From: Paulinella micropora
Taxonomy: Eukaryota > Cercozoa > Imbricatea > Euglyphida
Assembly (NCBI GenBank): GCA_009731375.1
Contig: BJOX01000372.1
Span: 235,751 to 299,750 of the forward strand
Length of the DNA stretch: 64,000 nt
Direction of reading: 5' to 3'
The notes beneath the pieces are model-generated. The model worked only from the letters and a program-made list of their open reading frames with translations. It made no database searches and was not told the origin of the DNA. Positions 63,963 through 64,000 of this stretch are shown here, in pieces; position 1 is the first letter of the stretch; each line of letters begins with the position of its first letter. Made by a program: the position numbers and the translations under genes.

Positions 63963-64000
63963 CACACCTACACACACACACACCTACACACACACACACA
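63488..64000. repeat. (TACA)n and (CA)n microsatellites to the right edge
   Basis: TACA/TGCA variants to ~63840, then CACA with CTCACA and CTACACA variants. Confidence 0.96.

Overview
The window is eukaryotic nuclear DNA. It has a spliced gene with GT-AG introns, four retroelement classes, a tRNA-derived SINE family and an extreme load of simple repeats. No prokaryotic gene order, CRISPR array or rRNA is present. The repeat load and the mix of Copia, DIRS-like, jockey-like LINE and SINE elements suggest a large-genome protist or alga; the species cannot be told from the sequence. Several runs of N are assembly gaps.

Layout. 1-2.7 kb: broken Copia pol on the minus strand. 2.8-4.2 kb: the RNase H end and probable LTR of a second Copia copy on the plus strand. 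4.7-5.1 kb: a palindromic minisatellite. 5.6-13.6 kb: two copies of one LINE, the second nearly full length with ORF1 and ORF2, each preceded by a ~110-bp module that runs into (GTA)n. 13.6-25.1 kb: simple repeats, SINEs, other dispersed units and gaps.

25.2-52.8 kb: one gene, the main discovery of the window. Fifteen short exons on the plus strand can be joined through GT-AG sites with matching phases into 1842 nt (613 codons plus TGA). They encode a six-transmembrane, voltage-sensing, K+-selective channel of the plant-Shaker/EAG/HCN superfamily, with a TVGYGD filter, a C-linker and a cyclic-nucleotide-binding-homology domain. The N-terminal exon(s) were not found. Its 14 introns are almost wholly microsatellite: (TACA)n, (CTAT)n/(GATA)n, (TTAC)n, (ATT)n, (ACGTAT)n. 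Many introns also hold partial copies of the adjoining exon edge with its splice site. Intron 9 (37.1-45.4 kb) also holds SINEs, GC-rich minisatellites and gaps. Intron 5 holds the 3' end of a different LINE.

52.9-55.4 kb: no recognisable gene. 55.4-62.6 kb: a DIRS-order tyrosine-recombinase retrotransposon with gag-like zinc knuckles, RT/RNase H, a tyrosine recombinase and classic split direct repeats (A1 ... B1-A2 ... B2) sharing a GCG core. It carries an internal (ATCGT)n satellite. 62.6-64 kb: minor repeats, then purine-rich and TACA/CA microsatellites.

Apart from the channel, all recognised coding sequence belongs to mobile elements, most of it broken by stops, frameshifts or truncation.
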